A stretch of DNA of 64,000 nt, taken from assembly GCF_004210375.1 (NCBI RefSeq), contig NC_134833.1, positions 24,184,063-24,248,062 of the forward strand, read 5' to 3'. The stretch is from Tachypleus tridentatus. Its lineage: Eukaryota; Arthropoda; Merostomata; Xiphosura; Limulidae. Shown piece after piece: positions 1 through 12,626 of this stretch. The number at the start of each line of letters is the position of its first letter. Position 1 is the first letter of the stretch. Position numbers and translations under genes: made by a program. A model generated the notes under the pieces. It was given only the letters and a program-made list of their open reading frames with translations. It did not search any database and had not been told where the DNA came from.

Positions 1-3000
1 TTCTTCTTATAAAACACCGAAGAAAGTTTCCATGAATGTTACAGACTGACACGTGCTTCTTCAACACTGAACCTTCATTCTTCTTATAAAACACCGATGA
101 AAGTTTCCATGAATGTTACAGACTGACACGTGCTTCTACAACACAGAACCTTCATTCTTCTTATAAAACACCGAAGAAAGTTTCCATGAATGTTACAGAC
201 TGACACGTGCTTCTACAACACTGAACCTTCATTCTTCTTATAAAACACCGAAGAAAGTTTCCATGAATGTTACAGACTGACACGAGCTTCTACAACACTG
301 AACCTTCATTCTCATTATAAAACACCGAAGAAAGTTTCCATGAATGTTACAGACTGACACGTGCTTCTACAACAGAGAACCTTCATTCTTCTTATAAAAC
401 ACCGATGAAAGTTTCCATGAATGTTACAGACTGGCACGTGCTTCTACAACAGAGAACCTTCATTCTTCTTATAAAACACCGATGAAAGTTTCCATGAATG
501 TTACAGACTGACACGTGCTTCTACAACACTGAACCTTCATTCTTCTTATAAAACACCGATGAAAGTTTCCATGAATGTTACAGACTGACACGTGCTTCTA
601 CAACAGAGAACCTTCATTCTTCTTATAAAACACCGATGAAAGTTTCCATGAATGTTACAGACTGACACGTGCTTCTACAACACAGAACCTTCATTCTTCT
701 TATAAAACACCGAAGAAAGTTTCCATGAATGTTACAGACTGACACGTGCTTCTACAACACTGAACCTTCATTCTTCTTATAAAACACCGAAGAAAGTTTC
801 CATGAATGTTACAGACTGACACGTGCTTCTACAACATGAATGTTACAGACTGACACGTGCTTCTACAACACTGAATCTTCATTCTTCTTATAAAACACCG
901 AAGAAAGTTTCCATGAATGTTACAGACTGACACGTGCTTCTTCAACACTGAACCTTCATTCTTCTTATAAAACACCGATGAAAGTTTCCATGAATGTTAC
1001 AGACTGACACGTGCTTCTTCAACACTGAACCTTCATTCTTCTTATAAAACACCGATGAAAGTTTCCATGAATGTTACAGACTGACACGTGCTTCTACAAC
1101 ACAGAACCTTCATTCTTCTTATAAAACACCGAAGAAAGTTTCCATGAATGTTACAGACTGACACGTGCTTCTACAACACAGAACCTTCATTCTTCTTATA
1201 AAACACCGAAGAAAGTTTCCATGAATGTTACAGACTGACACGTGCTTCTACAACACTGAACTTTCATTCTTCTTATAAAACACCGAAGAAAGTTTCCATG
1301 AATGTTACAGACTGACACGTGCTTCTACAACACTGAATCTTCATTCTTCTTATAAAACACCGAAGAAAGTTTCCATGAATGTTACAGACTGACACGTGCT
1401 TCTTCAACACTGAACCTTCATTCTTCTTATAAAACACCGATGAAAGTTTCCATGAATGTTACAGACTGACACGTGCTTCTACAACACAGAACCTTCATTC
1501 TTCTTATAAAACACCGAAGAAAGTTTCCATGAATGTTACAGACTGACACGTGCTTCTACAACACAGAACCTTCATTCTTCTTATAAAACACCGAAGAAAG
1601 TTTCCATGAATGTTACAGACTGACACGTGCTTCTACAACACTGAACTTTCATTCTTCTTATAAAACACCGAAGAAAGTTTCCATGAATGTTACAGACTGA
1701 CACGTGCTTCTTCAACACTGAACCTTCATTCTTCTTATAAAACACCGATGAAAGTTTCCATGAATGTTACAGACTGACACGTGCTTCTACAACACTGAAT
1801 CTTCATTCTTCTTATAAAACACCGATGAAAGTTTCCATGAATGTTACAGACTGACACGTGCTTCTACAACACTGAACCTTCATTCTTCTTATAAAACACC
1901 GAAGAAAGTTTCCATGAAAGTTACAGACTGACACGTGCTTCTACAACAGAGAACCTTCATTCTTCTTATAAAACACCGATGAAAGTTTCCATGAATGTTA
2001 CAGACTGACACGTGCTTCTACAACACAGAACCTTCATTCTTCTTATAAAACACCGAAGAAAGTTTCCATGAATGTTACAGACTGACACGTGCTTCTACAA
2101 CAGAGAACCTTCATTCTTCTTATAAAACACCGAAGAAAGTTTCCATGAATGTTACAGACTGACACGTGCTTCTTCAACACTGAACCTTCATTCTTCTTAT
2201 AAAACACCGATGAAAGTTTCCATGAATGTTACAGACTGACACGTGCTTCTACAACACAGAACCTTCATTCTTCTTATAAAACACCGATGAACGTTTCCAT
2301 GAATGTTACAGACTGACACGTGCTTCTACAACACTGAACCTTCATTCTTCTTATAAAACACCGATGAAAGTTTCCATGAATGTTACAGACTGACACGTGC
2401 TTCTACAACACAGAACCTTCATTCTTCTTATAAAACACCGAAGAAAGTTTCCATGAATGTTACAGACTGACACGTGCTTCTTCAACACTGAACCTTCATT
2501 CTTCTTATAAAACACCGATGAAAGTTTCCATGAATGTTACAGACTGACACGTGCTTCTACAACACAGAACCTTCATTCTTCTTATAAAACACCGAAGAAA
2601 GTTTCCATGAATGTTACAGACTGACACGTGCTTCTTCAACACTGAACCTTCATTCTTCTTATAAAACACCGATGAAAGTTTCCATGAATGTTACAGACTG
2701 ACACGTGCTTCTACAACAGAGAACCTTCATTCTTCTTATAAAACACCGATGAAAGTTTCCATGAATGTTACAGACTGACACGTGCTTCTTCAACACTGAA
2801 TCTTCATTCTTCTTATAAAACACCGAAGAAAGTTTCCATGAATGTTACAGACTGACACGTGCTTCTTCAACACTGAACCTTCATTCTTCTTATAAAACAC
2901 CGATGAAAGTTTCCATGAATGTTACAGACTGACACGTGCTTCTTCAACACTGAACCTTCATTCTTCTTATAAAACACCGATGAAAGTTTCCATGAATGTT

Positions 3001-5048
3001 ACAGACTGACACGTGCTTCTACAACACAGAACCTTCATTCTTCTTATAAAACACCGAAGAAAGTTTCCATGAATGTTACAGACTGACACGTGCTTCTACA
3101 ACACAGAACCTTCATTCTTCTTATAAAACACCGAAGAAAGTTTCCATGAATGTTACAGACTGACACGTGCTTCTACAACACTGAACTTTCATTCTTCTTA
3201 TAAAACACCGAAGAAAGTTTCCATGAATGTTACAGACTGACACGTGCTTCTACAACACTGAATCTTCATTCTTCTTATAAAACACCGAAGAAAGTTTCCA
3301 TGAATGTTACAGACTGACACGTGCTTCTTCAACACTGAACCTTCATTCTTCTTATAAAACACCGATGAAAGTTTCCATGAATGTTACAGACTGACACGTG
3401 CTTCTACAACACAGAACCTTCATTCTTCTTATAAAACACCGAAGAAAGTTTCCATGAATGTTACAGACTGACACGTGCTTCTACAACACAGAACCTTCAT
3501 TCTTCTTATAAAACACCGAAGAAAGTTTCCATGAATGTTACAGACTGACACGTGCTTCTACAACACTGAACTTTCATTCTTCTTATAAAACACCGAAGAA
3601 AGTTTCCATGAATGTTACAGACTGACACGTGCTTCTTCAACACTGAACCTTCATTCTTCTTATAAAACACCGATGAAAGTTTCCATGAATGTTACAGACT
3701 GACACGTGCTTCTACAACACTGAATCTTCATTCTTCTTATAAAACACCGATGAAAGTTTCCATGAATGTTACAGACTGACACGTGCTTCTACAACACTGA
3801 ACCTTCATTCTTCTTATAAAACACCGAAGAAAGTTTCCATGAAAGTTACAGACTGACACGTGCTTCTACAACAGAGAACCTTCATTCTTCTTATAAAACA
3901 CCGATGAAAGTTTCCATGAATGTTACAGACTGACACGTGCTTCTACAACACAGAACCTTCATTCTTCTTATAAAACACCGAAGAAAGTTTCCATGAATGT
4001 TACAGACTGACACGTGCTTCTACAACAGAGAACCTTCATTCTTCTTATAAAACACCGAAGAAAGTTTCCATGAATGTTACAGACTGACACGTGCTTCTTC
4101 AACACTGAACCTTCATTCTTCTTATAAAACACCGATGAAAGTTTCCATGAATGTTACAGACTGACACGTGCTTCTTCAACACTGAATCTTCATTCTTCTT
4201 ATAAAACACCGAAGAAAGTTTCCATGAATGTTACAGACTGACACGTGCTTCTACAACACTGAACCTTCATTCTTCTTATAAAACACCGAAGAAAGTTTCC
4301 ATGAATGTTACAGACTGACACGTGCTTCTACAACACTGAATCTTCATTCTTCTTATAAAACACCGAAGAAAGTTTCCATGAATGTTACAGACTGACACGT
4401 GCTTCTACAACACTGAATCTTCATTCTTCTTATAAAACACCGAAGAAAGTTTCCATGAATGTTACAGACTGACACGTGCTTCTACAACACTGAATCTTCA
4501 TTCTTCTTATAAAACACCGAAGAAAGTTTCCATGAATGTTACAGACTGACACGTGCTTCTTCAACACTGAACCTTCATTCTTCTTATAAAACACCGATGA
4601 AAGTTTCCATGAATGTTACAGACTGACACGTGCTTCTACAACAGAGAACCTTCATTCTTCTTATAAAACACCGATGAAAGTTTCCATGAATGTTACAGAC
4701 TGACACGTGCTTCTACAACACTGAACCTTCATTCTCATTATAAAACACCGAAGAAAGTTTCCATGAATGTTACAGACTGACACGTGCTTCTACAACAGAG
4801 AACCTTCATTCTTCTTATAAAACACCGATGAAAGTTTCCATGAATGTTACAGACTGACACGTGCTTCTACAACACTGAATCTTCATTCTTCTTATAAAAC
4901 ACCGAAGAAAGTTTCCATGAATGTTACAGACTGACACGTGCTTCTTCAACACTGAATCTTCATTCTTCTTATAAAACACCGAAGAAAGTTTCCATGAATG
5001 TTATAGACTGACACGTGCTTCTACAACACAGAACCTTCATTCTTCTTA
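1..5048. repeat. 77-bp satellite array, about 65 copies
   Basis: The unit runs from one 'ttcttcttataaaacaccga' to the next, 77 bases, and repeats from the window's left edge to about 5048, where it breaks into unique sequence. Copies differ at a few diagnostic sites: accgaag/accgatg, cttctaca/cttcttca, and cactgaacc/cactgaatc/cacagaacc/cagagaacc. One copy near 835 lacks about 44 bases. Diagnostic variants recur at offsets of 385 bases (5 units) and 1925 bases (25 units), so there is higher-order organisation. No open frame of note. The array probably continues left of the window. Confidence 0.97.
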
Positions 5049-5310
5049 CAGTCGAAGAGGTTTATTCTATTGGCGCAGGAAAGACGTACGCGCTGTATGA
5101 ATAGAACGTGCCCCTGTGTACAACAACATTAGGTGTTTTTCTACCATACAATAGTTCCTACTTTATTAGATATAAATTGTTCAACGTAGCTTCTATTTCG
5201 CTTTAAGTAAAATTATTACATTTCTGTAAGAAATTAAAAAAAATTCCTGTTTCTATTTAAAATTTGTAAAATATCATGGTTTTTTAAAAACTTTCAATAC
5301 CACTCTTTAA

Positions 5311-5585
5311 GAGGCTCGGCATGGCCAAACGCGTTAAAGCGTGCGACTATAATCTGAGGGTCACGGGTTCGCATTCGTCGCGCAAAACATGCTTGCCCTC
5401 CCAGCTGTGGGGGCGTTATAATGTGACGGTCAATACAACTATTCGTTAGTAAAAGAGCAGCCCAAGAGTTGGCGGGTGGGTGGTGATGACTAGCTGCTTT
5501 CCCTCTAGTCTTACACTGCTATATTAGGGACGGCTAGCGCAGATAGCCCTCGAGTAGCTTTGTGCGAAATTCCAAAAAACAAACA
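5311..5585 (+). mobile_element. tRNA-derived SINE, copy 1
   Basis: Starts with a tRNA-like head (A-box-like 'tggccaaacgcgttaaagcg', B-box-like 'gggttcgcat'), then the family's central body (gtgggggcgttataatg ... gatgactagctgc ... agggacggctagcgcagata) and an A-rich CAAA tail. Flanked by a 15-bp target-site duplication with one mismatch: aataccactctttaa at 5296-5310 and aataccacactttaa at 5586-5600. Somewhat diverged from the other copies. Confidence 0.93.
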
Positions 5586-5600
5586 AATACCACACTTTAA

Positions 5601-5931
5601 TTACTTTGGAATTTATTTAGTGAACATAAAAATGTAGATCACAAACAGTAAACTGAAGTTATATGTTTATAGCTAATTCCAGAGAAATTAAATAATTTAT
5701 AAGTAAATGGAGTTACATGAATAAACAAAATCAAGCGGAAGGTGTGTGTTGAAATCAGCAAATCCCAACTTCTGAATAATTATATTATAATCATAAAATA
5801 TAACCAAACCATAAACCAAAAACACATTAACATTTTTTAAATACGCTGCACATTTTCAAGAAGGAGACCACAACGTGGTATTATAATAAATATATCCTAG
5901 GTTTTGGAGGTGACTGAGAAGTAGGACTTAC
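5601..5931. other. AT-rich unique DNA
   Basis: No gene, repeat or element recognised between the first SINE and the candidate exon that starts (donor side) at 5932. Confidence 0.6.
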
Positions 5932-6083
5932 ATTGCGGTGGTGATACACCGTCTATTAGTCTTCACTTCCAATCCGGTAGTCTTACATAAGAAAATTAGG
6001 AGAGCGATATGTGGGTACTCAGGCCCACAACGTTCCACATCCGTATCACCCTTCACTGTCTGCAGACAGTTGTGGGAAGGTGA
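5932..6083 (-). CDS. candidate orphan internal exon, cysteine-containing product
   Basis: Read on the minus strand, a T-rich tract followed by 'gagagcag' precedes 152 bases that are open in one frame and clearly richer in GC than the surrounding DNA. They end in a strong donor, CAAT|gtaagt. The translated piece begins SPSHNCLQTVKGDTDVERCG and ends RRCITTAM, with four cysteines (HNC, ERC, FLC, RRC). Starting phase 0 and ending phase 2 would fit an internal coding exon. I do not recognise the protein; four spaced cysteines could suit a small secreted or Ly6-like domain, but that is a guess. No partner exon was found within several kilobases on either side. It could be an isolated exon of a gene lying mostly outside the window, or a chance open stretch. 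Confidence 0.4.
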
Positions 6084-6493
6084 CTGCTCTCCAAAGTTAA
6101 AATAAAAAAAAGATAAACATAAAAACATGAAAAATACATAACTAATGAAAATAAAGTACTACCATTTGGGGATAAGTAAGATAAAACTCTAATCTTGAAG
6201 TTATCATTCCTGCCCCCAATATTGTAGAGGTACTAATTAACACATGAGCAAAGTGATAGATTACTCTGACTGTCATGCTTTTATATGCGGCTTAATATGT
6301 ACATCTGCAAAAAATAGAGCCAAATTCTTATATGATGTCATTTTTAACTAAAAATGTTTTGTAATTTTTAATAGAATTTCCCTGATTTTATTTTCTTTGT
6401 ATTTATGTAATACATTTCTGTGTTTATTACAGAATAAATTTATTACTAGAATACTTTTATAGTCCCACGTTGTAGCTGGAATCCCCCCATTTT
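6084..6493. other. AT-rich unique DNA
   Basis: Nothing recognised. Contains the target site of the next SINE at 6481-6493. Confidence 0.6.
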
Positions 6494-6774
6494 GGCCCGG
6501 CATGGCCAAGCGTATTTAGGCGTGCGACTCGTAATCTGAGGGTCGCGGGTTCGCATCCCCTTCGCGCCAAACATGCTCGCCCTTTCAGCCGTGGGGGCGT
6601 TATAATGGTACGGTCAATCCCACTATTCGTTACAAACAGAGTAGCCCAAGAGTTGGCAGTGGGTGGTGATGACTAACTGCCTTCCCTCTAGTCTTACACT
6701 GCTAAATTAGGGACGGCTATCACAGACAGCCCTCGAGTAGCTTTGTGCGAAATTCAAAAACAAACAAACAAACA
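6494..6774 (+). mobile_element. tRNA-derived SINE, copy 2
   Basis: Full-length copy beginning ggcccggcatggccaagcg, with B box gggttcgcatcccc, the conserved body, and a (CAAA)n tail. The target-site duplication is atccccccatttt (6481-6493) / atccacccatttt (6775-6787). Close to the family consensus, so relatively young. Confidence 0.95.
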
Positions 6775-6787
6775 ATCCACCCATTTT

Positions 6788-7752
6788 TTTGAAAAGTGCA
6801 GCGTATTTTTTTTAAAAAATCATGTTAATGTGTTTGGTCTATGGCTTGACTCTTATGGTTATAATATTATAGCTAATTTCAGCTATATAATAGTTACGAA
6901 CATAGTGTAATATTACGCCAATAGTTCAGTTCCATTAATTTTGCAAAATACTTTCTTTGTCATATTTACAGTTGTAAGTTTCCTGTCTAAACTTTGTTAT
7001 TTCACTTTCTGAGGCTTATTGTATTTACATTCCACATTTACGTGAGATTTAAGTTTCGTTATTCTTTCCTGATTTGTTGGGTGACAGATTATTACATGTC
7101 TTTTGTCGGGGCTAATGTAGTGTTTGACATATTGTTTACATTTGAAACTGTCACATTTTCTTTACGGAATCAGTAGTTTAGCTTTTTATTCTACGATTGA
7201 AGTATTAATTTCGTTAGTTATCTGTTGTTTTGTAATTTGATAAACAGTGTGATCTTGAGAATATCCACTTGAGTCCACACATAAACATATTATAACTTGC
7301 ATATTGTCGGATAGACACGTTCATCAGTTTAATTACTTAAAGTTTTCTCAAGTGCTATATTTATTTACTTTGATATTTGGTATTATTTTTCTCTCAGTTT
7401 TTGCATTAACATTAAAATCAGACTTCATGATATAAGTAGCAGAAAAACACTCTGGTTGACAGAGCGAAATGTCTCTTGACACATGACCAGTACCTATCCA
7501 TTCGTTCAACTCGTTATCCTTCATTTGACACGTGACCAACACCACATGCCTGTAAATTTAAACTTCATAAAAGTTGTTTTGGTTTTAATATAATCCTTAT
7601 TTAGTTTACCACAATAAACATTTATTATTATTATTATGTTTATTAATAAGAAATAAACTGAAGAACACTGATGTCACGTAAATATATATCATCTTTCATC
7701 TTCATATTTTGTTTGTTTGTTAAATCAACGTCTTTTAGTCTCAAAACTATCT
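6788..7752. other. AT-rich DNA without recognised genes
   Basis: Short open frames here look like chance. A simple (att)n stretch lies near 7621-7640. Confidence 0.6.
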
Positions 7753-8990
7753 CTATCTTTTATGTTTTGTGTCTGAAACATCTGGTTTAAATGACCAGTA
7801 GTAATCTGCCATCATGCTGATGTTTCTTCTTCCCTCATGCCCCCTCTTCCTGATGTAACTACCCCCTTCTTCTTCCCTGACGCCACCGAGGTTTTCAGGC
7901 AAATAGTCAATAAGTGAGTGTACGAAATGAGCTTTCAAGCTCTTATTACAACATAACTCTGAATTTGTCAAGCACACTACTGATAATAATTTCATAATTT
8001 GACTCCTTAAGGTTTCCTAACAAAAATTTCAGTAACGCCTTTAAAGAAATTCATGGTTGTTTCATTGTGAAATGTTTATCTAAAATCAATTACCTAATTG
8101 AGACCGAACAAAAAATACTTTTTTTGTGTGGAAAAGCTGAGAATTGTTCACATAGATACTTGAAACAGTCGCTATCTTTGTTTAAGACCTTTACAAATAG
8201 CTTTATGAAGCCCAGTTTTGCGTGAAGTGGAGATAATAGGACTTTATTTGTATCAACCAAACTTTCATACTCAATATTTTTAACCATCTTATCAGGCTGA
8301 CTCTACTTTTCCATTGCTTCTTTATCCAGTTTTGATTTCATGTTTTGCATTTCCATTCACACACAAAACATAGAAGTTTTGTATAACTGGACTGTTAACT
8401 CAACAACTCACAAAATACTTTGTATAACTCTCCACAAAGTAGCCAACTATATTCGTTGTATTTGATGTAGTTAAGCAGATGTTCGAGATTTTCGAGCGTT
8501 TCTTTCAAGTGACCAGAATGAGCAATAGGAACAGATGCATACATGTTACCATTGTAAAGGTGAACACCTTTTAGACTTCTTTTCGAGGAATCAATGAACA
8601 CTTGGTTCATAGACTGCAGCTCATAATACTGGTATTAATTCAGTAGTATTGTTGTAATAAATCAGTGAACCTTCTTGTAAATGTATGGTATAATCTCTTT
8701 CTCACGATTTCTGAACCAGTAAAATGATGTCTCTTGAGAGTGTAAATTCTTAGCTCCAAGTCTGGACCGAAAATATCTGAAGAATCCTTTGGAAGGCCCA
8801 CATTTCTCACCAAATCATTAAGTTCACCTTGTGTGAAACGTTGTCATTCACCAATCCCTATCATCAGTTCTATTGACATAAGATTCATAAACAGATGAAA
8901 GTGTATCAAGAATCCTCAGTGTAGGAGGTATAGGTAGGTACATCAGGTTCATGGTGGAGTTTGTAGAGGAACATCACGTCTTATAGAAGA
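7753..8990 (-). pseudogene. decayed copy of a multicopy arthropod protein family of unknown function
   Basis: Fragments in changing minus-strand frames line up in order with an uncharacterised protein family that I recall as highly multicopy in arthropod genomes, possibly mobile-element associated. From the N-terminal side: a segment near 8640-8840 including 'NDLVRNVGLPKDSSDIFG'; then 8610-8395 with 'FIDSSKRSLKGVHLYNGN' and 'HLKETLENLEHLLNYIKY'; then 8287-8090 with 'LSPLHAKLGFIKLFVK'; then 7995-7753 with 'SLKAHFVHSLIDYLPENLG' and a terminal 'DTKHKR' before a stop. Several stops and frameshifts interrupt it, no introns are apparent, and its order is collinear with the family. It is therefore a dead copy, perhaps a retrocopy. 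The family assignment is from memory and would need a protein search. No function is proposed. Confidence 0.62.
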
Positions 8991-10007
8991 CTGAAGGTTT
9001 GGATAAGAAATTTTCTTTTTATTCCAAGTGTTTCCATTTTTCTCATGCAAAGTGCAAAGCTACAACACTTGAAATTTCAAAAGGCAAAGAATTTGTTTTA
9101 CCTTCAGTTCATACAGTGCAAAATAGTCCCGAAGGTTTATTCCAAAATACGCGTAATAGGTTTTTCTTGTTAATGATTCTCTACTGTTTTGCCTTTGTTT
9201 CTCTACAACAAATTTACTACAAACATAAAGAATATACTTAGATCATTTAAACAATCCTTTGTTGCCATAGCGACGAATAAATAATATTGAAAAGAAAAAA
9301 TATGATGTTAAAGTGCACGCACAAACAAATACTATCCATGAATGACATGTCATGTAGCCTGTTAACCATTTATATATCAGCGGTGTGTTTTTCGTGGGTT
9401 CTAGAACAATCGATAAGGCTGTCATGTCGCGATTGGTCTAGAGAAATTAGTAGCCAGTGGTTTTAAACATAACAAAATGTGACTCGATGTCAATGAAAAT
9501 GGTTCACTTATGTAAAAGTAATATGACATTTTGTAAAAATTCTGTACGTAATGAAGAAAAATGGATGTCATGTTTGGATTCAGCATACAGGAGTTACTGT
9601 AGAAAATGTGAAAATTTCAATACGATAAAACCATTCAAACACACACGTCAAATGTCACCTGGTACGTGACCGAAAGCAATCCGGTTTTGTGAAAGTGACA
9701 AGTTGAAAGAAAATGGATCATGGGAGTAAATAGAACAGATAATGAAAATTTACCGTAGTGTGGTTAAGACGAAAATAAGTATAGAAGAATCAGAAAAATA
9801 AGAAATTGTCGGAAAAAACCAACGCCAAACAAACGCATACCAGTCAGTTGTGAAGAAATTAAACCCAGCGTGGTTAATAAGATAAAATAAAAACCTATAT
9901 CTCGGCATAATAAAATGGAATACAAACAAAGTGAGAACACCAAGGTAGTGCACAGCAAAAGATGAATAGTAGAATCAAAGAGGACAAGGAGTTAAGCAGT
10001 GAACAGT
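8991..10007. other. AT-rich DNA without recognised genes
   Basis: Contains two short open frames (8999-9241 and 9457-9669, plus strand) that show no recognisable domain and no codon pattern I can support. I see nothing else. Confidence 0.5.
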
Positions 10008-10100
10008 GACGGTGAAGGTAAAAACCATGTCTGGCGTTCGCATCTCGTCACTGTTAAAACACGTCGTGCTCTGTACTATGGGAACGTTATAACAGAGAAA
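10008..10100 (+). mobile_element. old fragment of the tRNA-derived SINE
   Basis: 'gcgttcgcatctcgtcac' followed by a spacer and 'gggaacgttataac' matches, with many changes, the B-box and 'gtgggggcgttataatg' part of the intact SINE copies. Heavily decayed and without a clear target-site duplication. Confidence 0.45.
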
Positions 10101-10606
10101 ATAAAATCCAATTATTAGATCACGTATGACTAGACCATGGTTGTCGTTTATTAGTTCGAAACTAGGGATAACTAAATTAGTTAGACTTCGTGTATCTTAG
10201 TTTTCTCGAATATAGAAAAAAAATCTAAGAAAAGTTAAAGATGACAACTTCAGAAACCCATGTGACAAGCAGAATAAAACGTTAATTATAAGGTAAGTTG
10301 AACAAACCATTCTATGAACTGTTCAGTTGCTAGGAATATAGAGGTGTAGAACGTTGGTTACTTCACGCGCACCTGGTTTTTCAGTGGCTTTCAACCACGA
10401 AACGTTATTTTGGTGTATACAGACTTAGATGTGTTTTTTTTTTTGTTTCTTCGCTACTGCACCTGGTTCCAGTTGCTCTTCTAGGAACAATAAATCATTG
10501 ACTCACTTCGATCAATGTATTTTAATAACAAAGTTCTAACGCAACCTATGATTGCTTACCGTTTGGGAGACATAAAAAGTGGGAACCAAGGGGGAAAGGA
10601 TTAGAA
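10101..10606. other. unique DNA, nothing recognised
   Basis: AT-rich with a short T run near 10434-10446. No coding signal. Confidence 0.55.
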
Positions 10607-10808
10607 ACAATGGTTTTCTCTTTGTCTCTCTGGAAACAGTGGCTTTATGTCTGTCTCTCTAGAAACAGTGGTTTCTGTCTGTCTCTCTAGAAACAGTGGT
10701 TTTATGTCTGTCTCTCTAGAAACAGTGGTTTTATGTCTGTCTCTCTAGAAACAGTGGTTTTATGTCTGTCTCTTTGGAAACAGTGGTTTTCTGTCTGTCT
10801 CTCTAGAA
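10607..10808. repeat. 29-bp minisatellite, about 7 copies
   Basis: Unit 'ctctctagaaacagtggtt' followed by 'ttatgtctgt', repeated with minor changes. It directly precedes the 30-bp array and supplies the first residues of the long repeat-encoded open frame there. Confidence 0.9.
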
Positions 10809-10846
10809 TTTTGATGATAATAACAACTAACTATTGCATGTCAACA

Positions 10847-12626
10847 ATTCAACATTTTATAAAGAAAGAGTCAACAAATCAACATTTTATAAAGAAAGAG
10901 TCAACAAATCAACATTTTATAAAGAAAAAGCCAACAATTCAACATTTCATAAATAAAGAGCCAAAAAATCAACATTCTATAAATAGAGAGTCAACAAATC
11001 AACATTTTATAAAGAAAGAGTCAACAAAGCAACATTTTATAAATAAAGAATCAACATATCAACATTTTATAAAGAAAAAGCCAACAAATCAACATTTTAT
11101 AAATAGAGTCAACAAATCAACATTTTATAAAGAAAGAGTCAACAATTTAACATTCTATAAAGAAAGGGTCAAGAAATCAACATTTTATAAAGAAAGAGTT
11201 AACAAATCAACATTTTATAAAGAAAGAGTCAACAAATCAACGTTTTATAAAGAAAGAGTCAACAATTTAACATTCTATGAAGAAAGAGTCAAGAAATCAA
11301 CATTTTATAAAGAAAGAGCCAACAAATCAACATTTTATAAAGAAAGAGTCAACAAATCAACATTTTATAAAGAAAGAGTCAACAAATCAACATTTTATAA
11401 AGAAAGAGTCAACAAATCAACATTTTATAAAGAAAGAGCCAACAAATCAACATTTTATAAAGAAAGAGTCAACAAATCAACATTTTATAAAGAAAGAGTC
11501 AACAAATCAACATTTTATAAAGAAAGAATCAACAAATCAACATTTTATAAATAAAGAGTCAACAAATCAACATTTTATAAAGAAAGAGTCAAGAAATCAA
11601 CATTCTATGAAGAAAGAGTCAACAAATCAACATTTTATAAAGAAAGAGCCAACAAATCAACATTTTATAAAGAAAGAGCCAACAAATCAACATTTTATAA
11701 AGAGCCAACAAATCAACATTTTATAAAGAAAGAGTCAACAAATCAACATTCTATAAAGAAAGAGTCAAGAAATCAACATTTTATAAGGAAAGAGCCAACA
11801 AATCAACAACGTGTAAAGAAAGAGTCAACAAATCAACATTTTATAAATAAAGAGTCAACAAATCAACATTTTATAAAGAGCCAACAAATCAACATTTTAT
11901 AAAGAAAGAGTCAACAAATCAACATTCTATAAAGAAAGAGTCAAGAAATCAACATTTTATAAGGAAAGAGCCAACAAATCAACAACGTGTAAAGAAAGAG
12001 TCAACAAATCAACATTTTATAAATAAAGAGTCAACAAATCAACATTTTATAAAGAAAGAGTCAACAATTCAACAACGTATAAAGAAAGAGTCAACAAATC
12101 AACATTTTATAAAGAAAGAGTTAACAAATCAAGATTTTATGAATAAAGAGTCAACAATTCAACATTTTATAAAGAAAGAATCAACAAATCAACATTATAT
12201 AAATAAAGAGTCAACAAATCAACATTTTATAAATAAAGAGTCAACAAATCAACATTTTATAAAGAAAGAGTCAACAATTCAACATTTTATAAAGGCCCGA
12301 CATGGTCAAGCGTGTTAAGGCGTGCGACTCCTAATCTGAGGGTCGCGGGTTCGCATCCCCGTCGCGTCAAACATGCTTGCCCTTTTAGCCGTGGGGGCGT
12401 TATAATGTGACGGTCAATCCCACTATTCGTTGGTAAAAGAGTAGCCCAAGAGCTGGCGATGGGTGGTGATGACTAGCTGCCTTCCCTCTAGTCTTACACT
12501 GTTAAATTAGGGACGGCTATCACAGATAGCCCTCGAGTACCTTTGCGCGAAATTCAATAAACAAATAAACAAACATTTTATAAAAGAAAGAGCCAACAAT
12601 TCAATTACGTATAAAGAAAGAGACAA
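10847..12626. repeat. 30-bp minisatellite, about 48 copies, interrupted by a SINE
   Basis: Unit 'aacaaatcaacattttataa' plus 'agaaagagtc', 30 bases. Because 30 is a multiple of three, open frames persist for hundreds of bases and encode 10-residue repeats (such as NKSTFYKERV) in one frame and (ESTNQHFIKK) in another. I consider these frames a by-product of the repeat: two plus-strand frames are open at the same time, and there is no splice or promoter context. The longest runs, 10733-11554 and 11277-11726, overlap in different frames. Later units carry 10-11 base deletions that break both frames. Confidence 0.95.
12294..12572 (+). mobile_element. tRNA-derived SINE, copy 3, inserted in the 30-bp array
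   Basis: Full SINE from ggcccgacatggtcaagcg to an A-rich tail. The 12-bp target-site duplication acattttataaa occurs at 12282-12293 and 12573-12584 and is itself part of the minisatellite unit. The repeat resumes directly after the insertion, so the array is older than this SINE. Confidence 0.95.

Noticed and set aside
1..5048. CRISPR-like array
   Set aside because: The repeats are contiguous without unique spacers, and the genome is eukaryotic.
6494..6580. tRNA genes at the SINE heads
   Set aside because: A and B boxes are present, but the heads do not fold into a complete cloverleaf by eye and always continue into the SINE body.
10733..11726. Open frames of 273 and 149 residues with 10-residue repeats
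   Set aside because: They translate a 30-bp minisatellite. Two plus-strand frames are open over the same bases, and later units break them. No promoter, splice or domain evidence.
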